Below are positions 12,601 to 25,691 of a stretch of 64,000 nucleotides of DNA, one piece after another. Numbering within the stretch: position 1 is the stretch's first letter; each line of letters starts with the position of its first letter. This DNA comes from Dromaius novaehollandiae (taxonomy: Eukaryota > Chordata > Aves > Casuariiformes > Dromaiidae). The notes beneath the pieces are model-generated. The model saw nothing but the letters and a program-made list of their open reading frames with translations. It ran no database searches and had not been told where the DNA came from. The stretch covers positions 39,779,835 through 39,843,834 of the forward strand of contig NC_088102.1 in the NCBI RefSeq assembly GCF_036370855.1, in the 5' to 3' direction. A program made the translations under genes and the position numbers.

Positions 12601-15600
12601 GTATTTATTTTCACACGTGTCCACCTCACATATAACTAAACAAAATCTAACCTTTCCACTTAGTCACCATGATATAAACTCTTAAAACAGTGTAACTCCA
12701 GGATGAGCGATTACATTAGATGTGGACCAAAACCTAAGAATGTGGCTAAATTTTTAAGTAATCTTAGTGCTGAGAATAAGGCCCAGCTGGTCATCCTGAA
12801 AAGGGCTATTTTCTTCCCCTCCACTGATTAGGTACAGCACAGGCAGAAAAGTTACAAAGTTCCTTCAGATTGCCGAAACTATTCTATACAGTAAGAATGC
12901 AGGTGAGAAGCTAGCAGTGCTCCCAGATTAAGTCAACCTCTTTCATTCTAAGTGAGAGTGCCTTTCTACTTTTTTTTTCTTTTAGCTACCTGGACTGAGC
13001 CCACCTAATTTCACAGAGACATCACATAATGATGGTAAACTACTTTCAGCTTCTACTAAACTGAAATCCATACAAACTGGCAGTCTTACAAGTGAAAAGC
13101 TTTGTCTCCCAGTTCAAATGTACTAAATAGTCAATCATTAGAGACTACAATGAAATGTAATCAGATCAGACCAGCACCACTTTTCCTGCTTGTCTCAAAT
13201 AACCCAAAGGATATTGCAAATTAGCTTTTTAAAGTAAGATCAGAGTAGTCCATTAGACCTACTGATTCACTTCCTGAATCAGCTAAACTGCCTCTTAAAA
13301 GTACTGGACTGACAGAAGCTGTAACTCCAAGAAAAAACTGCGGCTACATAGACAGGCACAGAGAACAAAAAAGAATATTCAGCTGTTCACCACACACTTG
13401 ACTGTGCTAAGATTTTTCTTAAACAGCTTGCCTGGCACAAAGGGACCCATAAGATGTAGACAAACCTTCGCTTCTATATTGCTGGTTCAAATACATAGTT
13501 TGATGGTAGGTAAAAATCATAATCCTCTGTCAGCCTTAAAAAATTTTTTTTCCTGAGTTCTATTCTTGCAGGATAAGTATTCATTTCGCAATGAACAAAT
13601 TTAAATCTGTAGAAATTAATTTAGAGCTATTGGTGCTTGGACTAAGTTAATTCAAAGTAGTTGCTTGCAAAAATTTTTGGCTTTAGTCTCTGTTTCCCAT
13701 CTGTGAAAGGGGGATAAGAAAATCCAGTTTACTTCATGGTTTGATGCAACAAATTCTGTGATGCAAACCACTGAAAGAAATTACTCTAATTCAAAGGAAA
13801 CCTTTATTTCCCATTATTATGATAAGCATGCCCATTTGCAGATAAAACATTAGATAGGGAAGAATATCTTCAGAGCTGAACGATGCAGCGAAAGAAGTGC
13901 ATCACAACAGTCTGTACTTGCAAGAGTGTCAAAAGAGGTTCAAGACCATATAAGATACATTGAAGAATTCTATTATGACATAAAGATGCAGAGGCGCAGA
14001 ACTAAGAATTTGCTGTATGACTGCATATCTTCACTTTGTCATCACACTAATCAAGCCTTATTGGGTTTTGTGCAACTCTTTCCCAGAGCCACCACTCTGA
14101 TGTCTCAGTTTCTTAATAAAACCTTGCTGCTACATACTTTTTTCAGAATGTGACATAATTTTATATTTAATTACCTGTGATAAGTTCTCATCAAATTAAA
14201 AAAGTACTTTTTTCCAACTAGAGAATATTTAGTTTTTATGTTACTAATATACATGCAAGTCAATATATATTTATACATATGCAATTTAGGATAGAGAATG
14301 CTACAGATAAAATAAGATTTTTTTATTCAGCAAGGAAAGAAATGGTCTTTTGCAGGTAAGCATCTAGAGATCCGTCTTTCTTTTCAGTTCTGCCAGAGAC
14401 TGGCAAAAATCATAATGACAAAAACAACTTTTGCCATGAACTACTGTGGTACCCGTATTTCACTTTCAGTGCAATCTCATTCATCTACGCTACAACTAAT
14501 TAACCTAAGCTATGGTGGACTTGCTTAAGAGACTTTTCCCCAATAGGTTACTTTTCCCCTTAGTTATGCCAATTCAGCACTATGTGGGGCTGTGCTCCAA
14601 GTCAGAAAAATAAACTACTTTAGGAAAACAAATATGTACTATTTATGAATTAATCCTATTTAAGCATAAAACTAGGCAAAACACCTCACACAGGTCAAGG
14701 AATCACAAGGAAGAGAGAAAATGGAAAGGGCTTAAACTGGCTATGTTGTCAAAGGATTTGTATCATACAAATGCACCACCAATTTGCGCATCATTTTCCC
14801 AATTTGACAAATGAGAACAGTACTTGTCTTCATCTCAAGGGTGTCACAGAGCTTAATTAATGTTTGTAGAGGGCTCTCAGAGCCTTGTGTGGAGATACTA
14901 TAGTGATACAAATTAGTCAATAAAGCAAAAAATTTCAGTTCACAGTTAAAACCATATGGTTACACAGACTTGAATTTTTCAAGTAGTAGAAAATAACATT
15001 AGGCAGATAGATTTCTGTCTAGGAAATTGGGTTTGTCATGATTTCTTCCTAAATGACAAGCAGTTTCCCATCTTAAAATGAGGAATGTCTTAAAATCCAC
15101 ATAAATCCTGAGATAAGCCAGTGCCATTTATGCATTACACCTGTACACCACTCAAGAAGGACTTCTTGGTTCAAAGGATTCAAAAGTTCTACAGGTAAAG
15201 TCAAGAGAACTCATAAACTGCATGTGCCACTTGCTTTCAGCCTATCTCCTTTCCGTCAGCAAAAACGAAATTCTGCAACATTCTATATATTAAGTATAGC
15301 ATAACACAACATTATGCCTTCAAGATCAAACACTTGAAATTCAGCAAATTCCACTTTTAATTGAGCAGTGAAGTGCATGTGGGAAGGTTTCCGTTTCTGC
15401 ATTATCTGAAAGTCTTATTAAGCTCTGGTTTATGTGCCTCATAATGAGAAGTGCTGGTCTTTGCTATAAGGGTGTATCCCTGAATTTACAGCTTGGGTGA
15501 CCTAGCCAAGTAAATGGGAGCAAGGAACTTCCCAGCTTTGAGTGCTTGATCTTGCCAACTTCATATCAAACCTTTTAAAGGTATCTCTAGTCATTGCAGC

Positions 15601-18600
15601 AGACCCCTCTAAAAAAGGACCTGCCAGAGACAGATTTTGGGGATGTTTGCAGGCTCTTTTTCAACTATACACAGTTGAGCTTGGCTGAATAGGACATAAC
15701 AGCTTTTACAGTGTGCAAGCGCAACAGGAGTAACAAACAACACGTGAAAACTCCTCCAGTTCTGTGGCTGGGAGGAAGAGGTCAGTATGGATGTACACCT
15801 GTCCAGAGCCCCCCAAAGCCCGCTGAATTCTTCAGGCTGACAACAGACACAAGGTTTGTTTCAAACATCTTACTTGGTCTATGAATGCTTTGGAGCATGG
15901 AAAATTTGTTCATTTTTTTGTGTATAATTCTATAAAACTATGTTTTTGGCTGGATGTTAACAGAGAAACTTCAAACCTTTCAGCCATAAATATTTTTTTC
16001 AGTGATGTCAATGGCTACTTTTTGACTTGTGTTCTTGGGCAAATTTCTGGCATAAAAACAAATTAAATCCTCCTGTTTCTTCTCTGTGGCTAACATTCGC
16101 TGTCCACTTGATAAGAATGGTAATATGGGTATCAGTCCCCCGTTATATTGCTAACTGCCATAACACTGCTTCTCAGCAATACTGCTCAGTGTACACTAAG
16201 CAAATCAGTATAACTTGCAAATAAATTCTACCTTTCATTCTATCAGAACCAACAGGTCTTTGAAATCAAATCAGCAAGACTATTCTATCTGAGAAGGAAC
16301 AAGGCACCTACCTAAAGCTTTACAAGAATGAAGAGGAAATTTTAGAAGGTAAAGACCAGGTTTTTCTTGTGGAGTGGTGGTGGGAGGGTCATTTGTTTCT
16401 GAACTGCACTGCGGTTAAAGACTCTTCCTTTATTTTCAAGCTACAGCTGTAAGACGGCACACTAGGGTACTGGCTCTCTGAGAAGAAACTTGCTGGGAAG
16501 AATGTCATTAACAAGATGGAGTACTACATATCGAATTGCTAACAGCATTTCCTTCAGCATCACAACTTGTCAGTGACGTCTCCCATCTATCCTTGGGCAA
16601 AACTCAGCTCTTGTAAGATGTATGACAAGGTCTGAGGTTAAAACAGGAGTCAACATTCGACAGTTTAAAAAGAGTTATTATTTAGATAAAAAGCATGTAG
16701 TATCCATTTCCTCCCTGCTAGCATAGCTTTCCCACATTTGATTATTACCTATGTTTTATGTTGATGTTAAGCACTGTCACTATAAAGTACATTTTATTTT
16801 TGTAAATCTGTTTTTCTTGTAGCCTGATCTTTGCATACTTGAATTGTTGCCTCATTCTCCTATCCCATTTCCTCTTCTGCATTTGTCACATTCATTTTCT
16901 GAAATAATTTTTTGAAAGAATTTATCTTTTGCTTGTATATAAAAACAGTGAATGATTTCAATATACATTTTAATACTTAAAAATTTCTTCAAGTGATTCC
17001 AAAAATACTCATTGATGACTGCTCTGATGCAGAAGCAAAGTACAAGCAAATTTAAAAAATGGCAAAACAATAGGCTGTACAAGCATAACAGGCAAAACCC
17101 ACCTTGAATCATACTGGAGATTTAATTTTTTCTTTAGAACTATGATCCTATGATGGCAATTGTAGATTCCATAATTATGTCAAATTTTGCCAACAAAATT
17201 CAACATTTCAAATATAAAGTCCAAATCATCTCAAATAGCCCAGTAAAAATCATCTCTGTTTTTCACTAGGGTAAAATGAGCAGATAGCAAGATTATCTTA
17301 AAGACAGTGAAAGAGATAACTGTTTTCTGTTGCCTGCTTCTTATCTTTTTGGTTGCATGTTTAAAAATCCAATGAGAATAGAAAACTTAAAACAACTAAT
17401 TAGGAAAAATACATTATTGTTTACTCCAATAGCAAGCATACAAAATGGTTTCTTAAAAGATTTCTTTCTCCCCTACTCATATGTTTTCTTACCTGATTCC
17501 TTCATTGGCTTCCATCCTCTTCTACATCAAAATGATTCCTCTTCTCAAACCAAGCTAACCCCTCCATCACCCTTGAAACACCACTTTCCTCGTCCCACAC
17601 ACCTTACACACACCACTATCCCAAATGCCTAAAATAGCCATGCTATTGCTTTACCGCTAACTTCCACAATTTATTTCAACAAATGATCATACAAGATCCT
17701 ACTTCTAACGGCCAGTCTCCACCATCATCTTACATTTCCTTTTCCTTTTAATTAGTTAGCCTCTCAAGACAAGCAGTGCCCCACTGCATGACAGCAACTT
17801 GCTACTGCAGAGTGTGTTTCTACAGTATAGTTTGAGCATTATATAAAGATGCTTAATCATCATTTGAGAAGCAAGCAAAGAACATGCTAGAACTGTGTAA
17901 AAGTCCTTTAAAAGCATTTCAAATACATCTTGAGTGTTCATGTGGGCATCATCAGGAAGTACACTGGCAAGCACAGAATGAATATTCCAAATGGTGTTTA
18001 TGGAATTAACCAAAAAAACAAAAAAAGGCAAATCAACCAGGAAGATATTCCTGTAAAAAGCCATTTACTGGGTTGGTGAGACAAGACCTTCCTTGGAAAC
18101 TATTTGTTATGGTGTATCCCCTTAAGAGGCAGTCAATAAGAGGAATGTATAGAGCCTCAACTGTGTAGCTAAATTCCCATACACTACACCAAAAGTTTAC
18201 TTCAGAGGTATTTCACATTAAAGATCTAGCAGCTCCTCACTGGGGGACCATTAGTGTGACAGATTTGCTTAACAATTCTATATAGGCAGCTGCATAAGAA
18301 AAGGTTCCCAATGCTGCGTGGCAGAAGCTAGCAGCATCCCTTAGGACAACAAATGAAAGAATTCAGTCATGCTGTGTGCATGCCATTTTCCATACTCAAA
18401 CTTTATTTTGTGATAGAGAAAATGCAGCATTGGCCCTAACATATTAAGAGTTGGTCAGTTCCTCTGGGATTAAAAAAAAGCATGCAGGGATTGCAAACGG
18501 CTATGGAGAATATTATTTTGAAGACAGGAGAAAGGGAGAGGAGGAGAGATTATTTATTACAGGCATTTGTATGCCCTGACCACATTTGCTGTCTACTTGC

Positions 18601-21600
18601 ACTGTTAACTGCCTCCCTCTGTTTTTTATCAATGAGATATCAGTGTCTTCTCTTCATATCTAGGACAGGGACAAGAAAAGTGCAGACGCAACACAAATGG
18701 AGGAAACGGCTCAAAGTAATGGAAAATCTTGTACAAGGAGATATGTTATAATCACAACCAGAAAAGAATTTATAGGACTATTTAGTAGTGATGAATTCCA
18801 GAAATAAGGCCAGTAAAAAGTGATGTCTTGAGAGCTTTTGTATGGAGGGTATCTTTCTCCCTCCGTGAAGGCTTTTCTACTAGAACTCTTCCTAAGATCC
18901 TGTGCCATACCTTTCAGCCAATTCCACATTCCTGTCTTTGATCACATTTTGAACTACAACACACAGAAGTTTTGAGAGGGTAAGAAAAAGAGGAGCAAAT
19001 GGTCTAGTAGGCTGTAGACTGTATATCCACTCAGAATAAAATGTCTAACACAAACTATCTTAACTGAAATCCTTTCCCTGTCTTACCCATGCAGCATCTG
19101 TTTGAGATAAACTAATACCACTCTGTCTTCCTCTGCAAAACATTAACTGATGAAAACTCACAGTGAAATAAAAATTCTCAAGACCATTTTACATTTGAAT
19201 AAACTGAAGTGCAAGAAACTTCCCACTGGATTTGTCCCAGATGCAACCTGAAGGACGGTCAGCATCTAACGGCTAGCTGTAAATGGCGTTTCTTAACAAC
19301 ACAGTAACAAAGAGGAGGAGAATATGAGAAGGGACAGAGTGATTAAAGGAGGAAAAAATCGTATCTCAACCTCATTTAGCACCACTACAGTCACTTAGGA
19401 TGTATTTTATTCTAACATCTTCATCGTCCCCAAAACAGCTCAACTTGTTTAGCCACTAGAATTTTTGCAGACACCAAAGTAAAACAATTCAATAAGCTAA
19501 CCTGTTAGTGGCAATTATTAAACAACAAAATCAGCAATCTTCTCGTACTGATAATGGCAGCAACAAGATGTTTGCAGCTTTCAACTACTGGCATTCAGCA
19601 ATTATCTTCCAGAATATTTCTCATGTCCATATACTCGGATGCATCTTTTCAAAACTGTAAATTGCTACATTGCTACACTGTCACTTCCTGAAAAAATGTT
19701 TTGCCCATCCTGCTGTGCCTACAATCCCTCAGGTCAATTCAAACTGGCATTAAGTGGCTCAAATCATTTTTAGAAGAGCTTGTTCAAATTCCATTTTCTT
19801 TTACTCTTAGGGCAAAAGATATACAGGTAATATTCCCACACAACCTTCTTCTACTCTTTGAACTGTTTGAGATAATGACTGTAATTCTATAATTATAGTA
19901 CTTCTGTTGTAATTTTCAGAACAGTTACAAGATTTTTATCCAGAGCTCATGTTGACCTCTTGTGAGCTATCAAACTGTGAAGAGCAAAAACTGATTGTAT
20001 ATACTTTAAGTCAAAGAAGGACTATTCTCTAGACTGACTATTCATAGACCATTATATTCACTCACTTATCCCATGCTGAATCCAATAGTTTGCAACTGGT
20101 TGAAGAATTTAGAAGTTTTGAAACAAATATGCTAGAAGACAGAGAATCCATTTTTCTTCTTGTTGTGTTCAAACAATTAATTATCCTCTCTGTAAATATC
20201 TGGGCTTAGTTTCTAATTAGAATGCCTTTGTTGCACTAGAGAACTCTTCAATAGCTAGCAACCACTTCTTATGAAGGTATGTACCATAATTAACATTCTT
20301 TTTGGTACCTTTAAAAAGATTTAAGTCTTTAAGTTTCTTTTGAGGCACTTTCTCCACTCCTAAGTCAATATATTTAGCTTGCTCTGCAGCCTATCACATC
20401 TTTAAAGTCCTGTTCAAAATGTGGACACCAGAACTAGATCCGGTATTTCAGTACTAGCCTCATCAATGCCACATTCAGAAACAAAATCACCTCCTCCTAC
20501 TTACCATTCCTTTTTATATGTATAAAGACTGAATTAGCTCTTTGTCACACCATCACAGCACAAGACCAATTTGAATTATCTATTCACTGACTCCTAAGTC
20601 TTTTTCAGACTTGCAACTTTTCATTATGCAGTCCATTCTGTCCTGCATTTCCCATTTTTAAACAAATAACTTTGGCTATTTTAACAGGCACTTCGCTCAT
20701 TTGCCCAGCTTACCAGCTGCTCTGTGTGTCTGCCTTTCTATGCTTTTACGTCAGTACCCTTGTGTCACTTGCACATCAGGAATGATTTTACAATTCCTTC
20801 CAGATCACTGAAAGAAAAATTCAGTAGTGCCTAGATATGTCCCAAATCTTACAGAATACTTTTAAAAATTTCTTCTTCCTGCCCATTGATGATTTCCAGG
20901 GACAACCACACTTTGAGATTTTCAGTTGCCATAGAAATCTTCCCATCGTTTTCTCAGAACTGTTGGGTATAAATCACCAGAGGCCAATAGATAATAACTA
21001 GTATCTTGCTTGGCTGTTTGGAAGTACAACCCTTCTCTCTTCTGATTTAAATACAAGGGACTTTTTTTTCTCTAAATAGAATAAAAATATTTTTTTGGAA
21101 TGTTGCTACTTTATCAATGTGGTTAGAAATGATTTTACATCCTTGCTAAGATTTTATTCTCACTTTGATGCAATACAATCTTATTATCCATATCCTTGAC
21201 AGCCCTGTTATCAAACAACTCCCTGATATCCTTAGCCTCCTTTATCAAATTTCTCTGCTTCAAAACTTCTCATTTACTGTTTTCCACTGTTTTACATTTG
21301 TTCTGCAATGTATTTTTTCTGCCTTCAATTCCCCACTTGTTAAAAACATATCTAATTCAAAGTTAATCAATTTTTTCCATTGTAAAATGTTAAATCTGTG
21401 AGTTACTAATAAACACTTAAGATATTTTTTATTTGGTTGAAAATTCCTAAGTAACAATTATTTATTTCAGGTCTGATGTGACCTACTGAAGCCAGATTTT
21501 TTAATCTGTACTAGACCACGACCTTCACAAAAGTACAGAAACCAAGTGCTAGAATAAGTAATGTTATTCTGAGATTGCATTTAAACCAATGAAAATGAAC

Positions 21601-21735
21601 ATCTGCGATCATTAAACATCCAGGAGAATGTTTGTTATTCAACAGGATAATGACTTTTTTATCCCTCTCTTTCAAATAACATTGTTGTGCTTTGAAATAA
21701 AATACTCTAGACTTTTGCCTCAGGTCAATACTTGA

Positions 21736-21766
<31 letters not shown>

Positions 21767-24700
21767 GTTCTACAAGGCCCAGCTCAGCAGTAGAACTACA
21801 CTGACATTACTACAGTGCCAGTTGCAGACAGAGCCATGATTTTTTTAGGCAAATGGGAGCAGCATGGACTAACTGGCCATATGAGGATACATGACCGTGT
21901 GAGAGGAATGCATAAACAATGAGGAACACATGCAAAGGTAGCTTGCTGCTTTAGCACATCCCAAGGCACAGGAAGAATGGCATCATTAACAGATCTGAGA
22001 TAAGACGTGCAGTACGTATTATACATGCAAATTTTCTGCTTCTCAAAATAATATCCTAGCCAGAAATGCTCCTATATGAAATAACGTAAATATTGTTTAG
22101 TTTGAGATCATAATATTTAGTGAACTAGAAGATAAAAATATCTTTATGTTAATTTCCTCACAATAAATTAAACATTTGATTACATCTTTTTTCATCATCT
22201 CCATCACATTGGAGACAAGATGTGGACTCCAGTATGTTCAAAATATTAGAAACATCTTTATCTTTTATAATAAGCCCAAAAGAGTGTAAACTTTTAGCAG
22301 AAACTGATCTTCTAAATTCAGTATGCATTCAATATATAAATTTCTATAAGGAGAATAAGATATTTTTGAAAGTCTTGGGGGACCAATGGAAGTTTTGCAT
22401 GCATCAGGTAACCATCCTTTGAAAGGGTTGGCTTGCTATCCTCAGTAACAGCTGCAGAACTAATGCGAATACTACCACAAAATAAGGCTTTTTCATATCA
22501 AAATAGCAACATTTTCTTAAACTGTCCTTGATCTATTATCATAGTATATTTATTAACAGCCACTAGCGTAATCCTCCAATGTGACCTATATATAGAATTC
22601 CAAGATGTTCTTAAGAACTGTATAAGTTCTTAAGTATCAGATAAGTAAGGGAATAAAGCAAGGAAAAAAAAAAACCATGGAACACATGGGACCCAGAAAA
22701 CTACTGTCTTAAATGTCAGCAGTAACTCAGTGATGGGTTAGGTTTCAGAACAGAGAAGTATTATTGATTAAAATTATCAAATGCTCATACAGAGCTTGTT
22801 AAGTACCTGCCCGGTGAACTGCTTTGCTGGTGGTTCCTCAAGTTTCACTGAAGCAAGAAATGAATATGCCTAGCACTTGTACACCGGTGCTTACAGTAGA
22901 GCATGCATTGAGAGTAGAGTTTAAAACAATCGGAATCTATTCTAATTTTGTGGAAATTCAAATACGTTTGAATTGCTGAACTGGTCTACCCTCTGTAACA
23001 CCCAAACTGTACTTAACTAAAGTTTCAGCCTGGGGACTCTCTGCAATATAGATTAAGAAAAAGTAAGTTGTTTCTGTCATTTCTGTCCATCAGGAAAAAG
23101 CCTCATTACACAAGTAGGCTTGTCATATGTTGTTATTCCAGTTGTATTTTATTACTATTGATTTCCCCATAAAGCCAATGCAATTGTGGCCATTTAACTA
23201 TTATCCTTCAACTATTTACTTGTCTTGCTGGAGAGAAAGCAAGGCATATCGGAATACAGATCAGTGCATTTTGAGGTTAGGTAGCAAGTAAAATGGAAGG
23301 ATGTGGTACTTTTCGCTGCTTGTGGTTCTTCCATATAAATAAATCAGAGCAGCCTTACAGTATGTTCTATTTAAAGTGAGACAGAGAAGAATCCCAGAGG
23401 TGACTAGGACTCAATGCATTTGTATGTTTTGAGTTTCCAGTTGAGCTTTCCATATGCACTCAGAGAATAAATCTTTTTATTCCGTACACCATAAATCACA
23501 ATTCTTTGTAGAGGGAGGATACCTCAAAACTTACCAGTAATTGTAAATCACTGTCATAAACTTGGCAGGTAGGCAGATGTTCTGTGAAGTTATATATGTA
23601 GAAGTGCAAAAGGTAAGTTTTAATTTTATTTCACAGACAAGTCACACAAGAGTAACACAACGAAAAAGGTTTAATTAGCAAAACCATGTACTGCCATTTG
23701 GACAACTAAGTATAAGGGCTGTGGATGCAATCAAGCTCTTGAAAGGCCTGTGGTAGTGAAGTTGTATTGAAAGAAAAAGAAAACCTGTGTTCAACATAAA
23801 GAGCACAGTGATACATAAAGTGTTAGATGGACTTTTGATCCAAATAATTTTAAACTGTTAAAAGTTATCTAAAATAGCTTTCTCCTTTTTTTCTGGATAC
23901 AGGGAGTTTTTTTCCAGTTTTCCTAATAAGGCTTTTTCCAGGCCTGAAGATTTATGAAACTTTGGATATTACACTGGCCAAAACATCCATTTTGGAGCTG
24001 AGTAACATTTGAGGAAATGCATTGTTGAGAAAAGGAGCAAATACCTCTCTGTAGAGTTTTCCGAAAGGGAGAAAAAGGAATGACAGTTGTTTGAGAGCTA
24101 CATAGAAGCTTGAGAAGCAAGAAATAGTAACAGGCAGCATGTCAACCGTATTGCTCTGTAATTTGCTCTAAAGATCGTTACGACTTATGCTTATGTGTTA
24201 ACATAAGCACACACACATTCCAACTAAGGGCAACATCATCTCTACTTTATTACAGACTAGGTTAACCACAGGAATAGTAGATTTTATTTGGGCTACTGTA
24301 TTTGGCACCCGGACATCAAAGTAAAGCTGTGTTAGAAAGAAGCACTCCATGTTCAAAAATCTTTCTTTACATAAAACCTTGTTTTTATTGGACATCAGTG
24401 AATCAAAGGCAGATGGTTGATCTAATTTTAGTTAGGGACAGATACACCCCACCAGCAGCCAGAGTAATCAAGGGTAGCCAAGGCTATAAGCCACGAGCAA
24501 CAGATTTATTGTACCTTATATTCAGATTCCAGCGTCACATTGTTCTGTTTTAATTTTTCTTTCAAAGCGGGATCAACCTGTAAGACAAAAATATAGCTAA
24601 AATATTTGCTTTTAAGAAAAAAAGTGTTTTTTTAAAGAAAAAAATCTTAACCTCAAATAAACTAAATATTGGTGTATGCAGACCCTCCTCTCCTCTAAAC

Positions 24701-25646
24701 AAGACAGAAATTGAGAGTAGACTTTACATGCCATTTGTTCAGATGCTATGATGATGAACATAATACAAAAACTGGGATGAAAAAAGACAGATCAACAGTC
24801 ATTCTTGTCAAATCAAAAAGGAAGCACATTTCTAACTAGAGAATACCTTGCAATTTGATTACCCTAAATACTTAAATCTAGAACTGCTTAGTTTGAAACT
24901 GTCAAACAAGCCCTCAAACAAATAAAACAAAGAGACCAATAAAGAGAAAAATGCAATCAAATTGAGTATTTTATTCCTGTATGGGGTGCTCAGTGAATAG
25001 ACATGCAGTATATTCTGGTTTACGAATTCTAAACATGAGTCAAACTTCCACTTTTTGGTGAACACACTGTTCTTTCCTACTTTTGATTCTGTACCAGAAA
25101 ATGTCGGTCATTCCTGCTACCTTCCAGAGAAGCTGGGTCTTCAAGGAACAAACCTAAGAATATAAATATCAGTGAATCACAGCAGAAGAATTTTGCATAA
25201 CTGAGCCCTGAGGAAGTTAAGTTCATCCCTCCCTTTGCTAAAGTCATGTCTGTCCTGCACTGGCCTGAAAGAAGAAGCAAAGGAAAGAAAACAATTAGCA
25301 TTCTCCTTCGTTAGAGAAAGCATCTTATGTTATCCTCAGACAGACAACAGCTAAATATGCAGTATTTGGATATTGTCTTTAAGCTAATCAATTAAAATAT
25401 TAAATATATCTACCAAGAATAAACATGTCATTTTTAGACTTCAAATACAAGCAGTGTAAACAAACTAGGTGTGTAAGGTGTGTAAGAACACTGTGTGTAG
25501 TTCACTCATACTCATAGTTTAGTGAACAAACGTTGTTATTGTTAATTAGCTGCTTCGTGATCTGTGTGAAAAGGGCTCAGTGTTTTATCTAGTTTTTAAT
25601 CAGTCTGGTATCCTCATCACAATCAAACTCAAATTTCTATAAGTAG

Positions 25647-25691
<45 letters not shown>

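Larger units (their letters stand above)
9663..24514 (-). other. COX16: COX16 intron 3 (14,852 bp)
   Basis: Bounded by donor gtacaa (weak) and acceptor tctgcag. It holds MIR-like fragments at 13.6 and 14.8 kb, a CR1 relic at 20.3-21.0 kb, a T24 tract at 21.7 kb and a 9-C run at 9789-9797. No nested gene was recognised; the rest is plain AT-rich sequence. Confidence 0.9.

Noticed and set aside
17130..17160. Possible CR1 3' end (tatgatcctatgatgg)
   Set aside because: Only two imperfect copies of the 8-bp CR1 terminal repeat, with no convincing CR1 sequence upstream.
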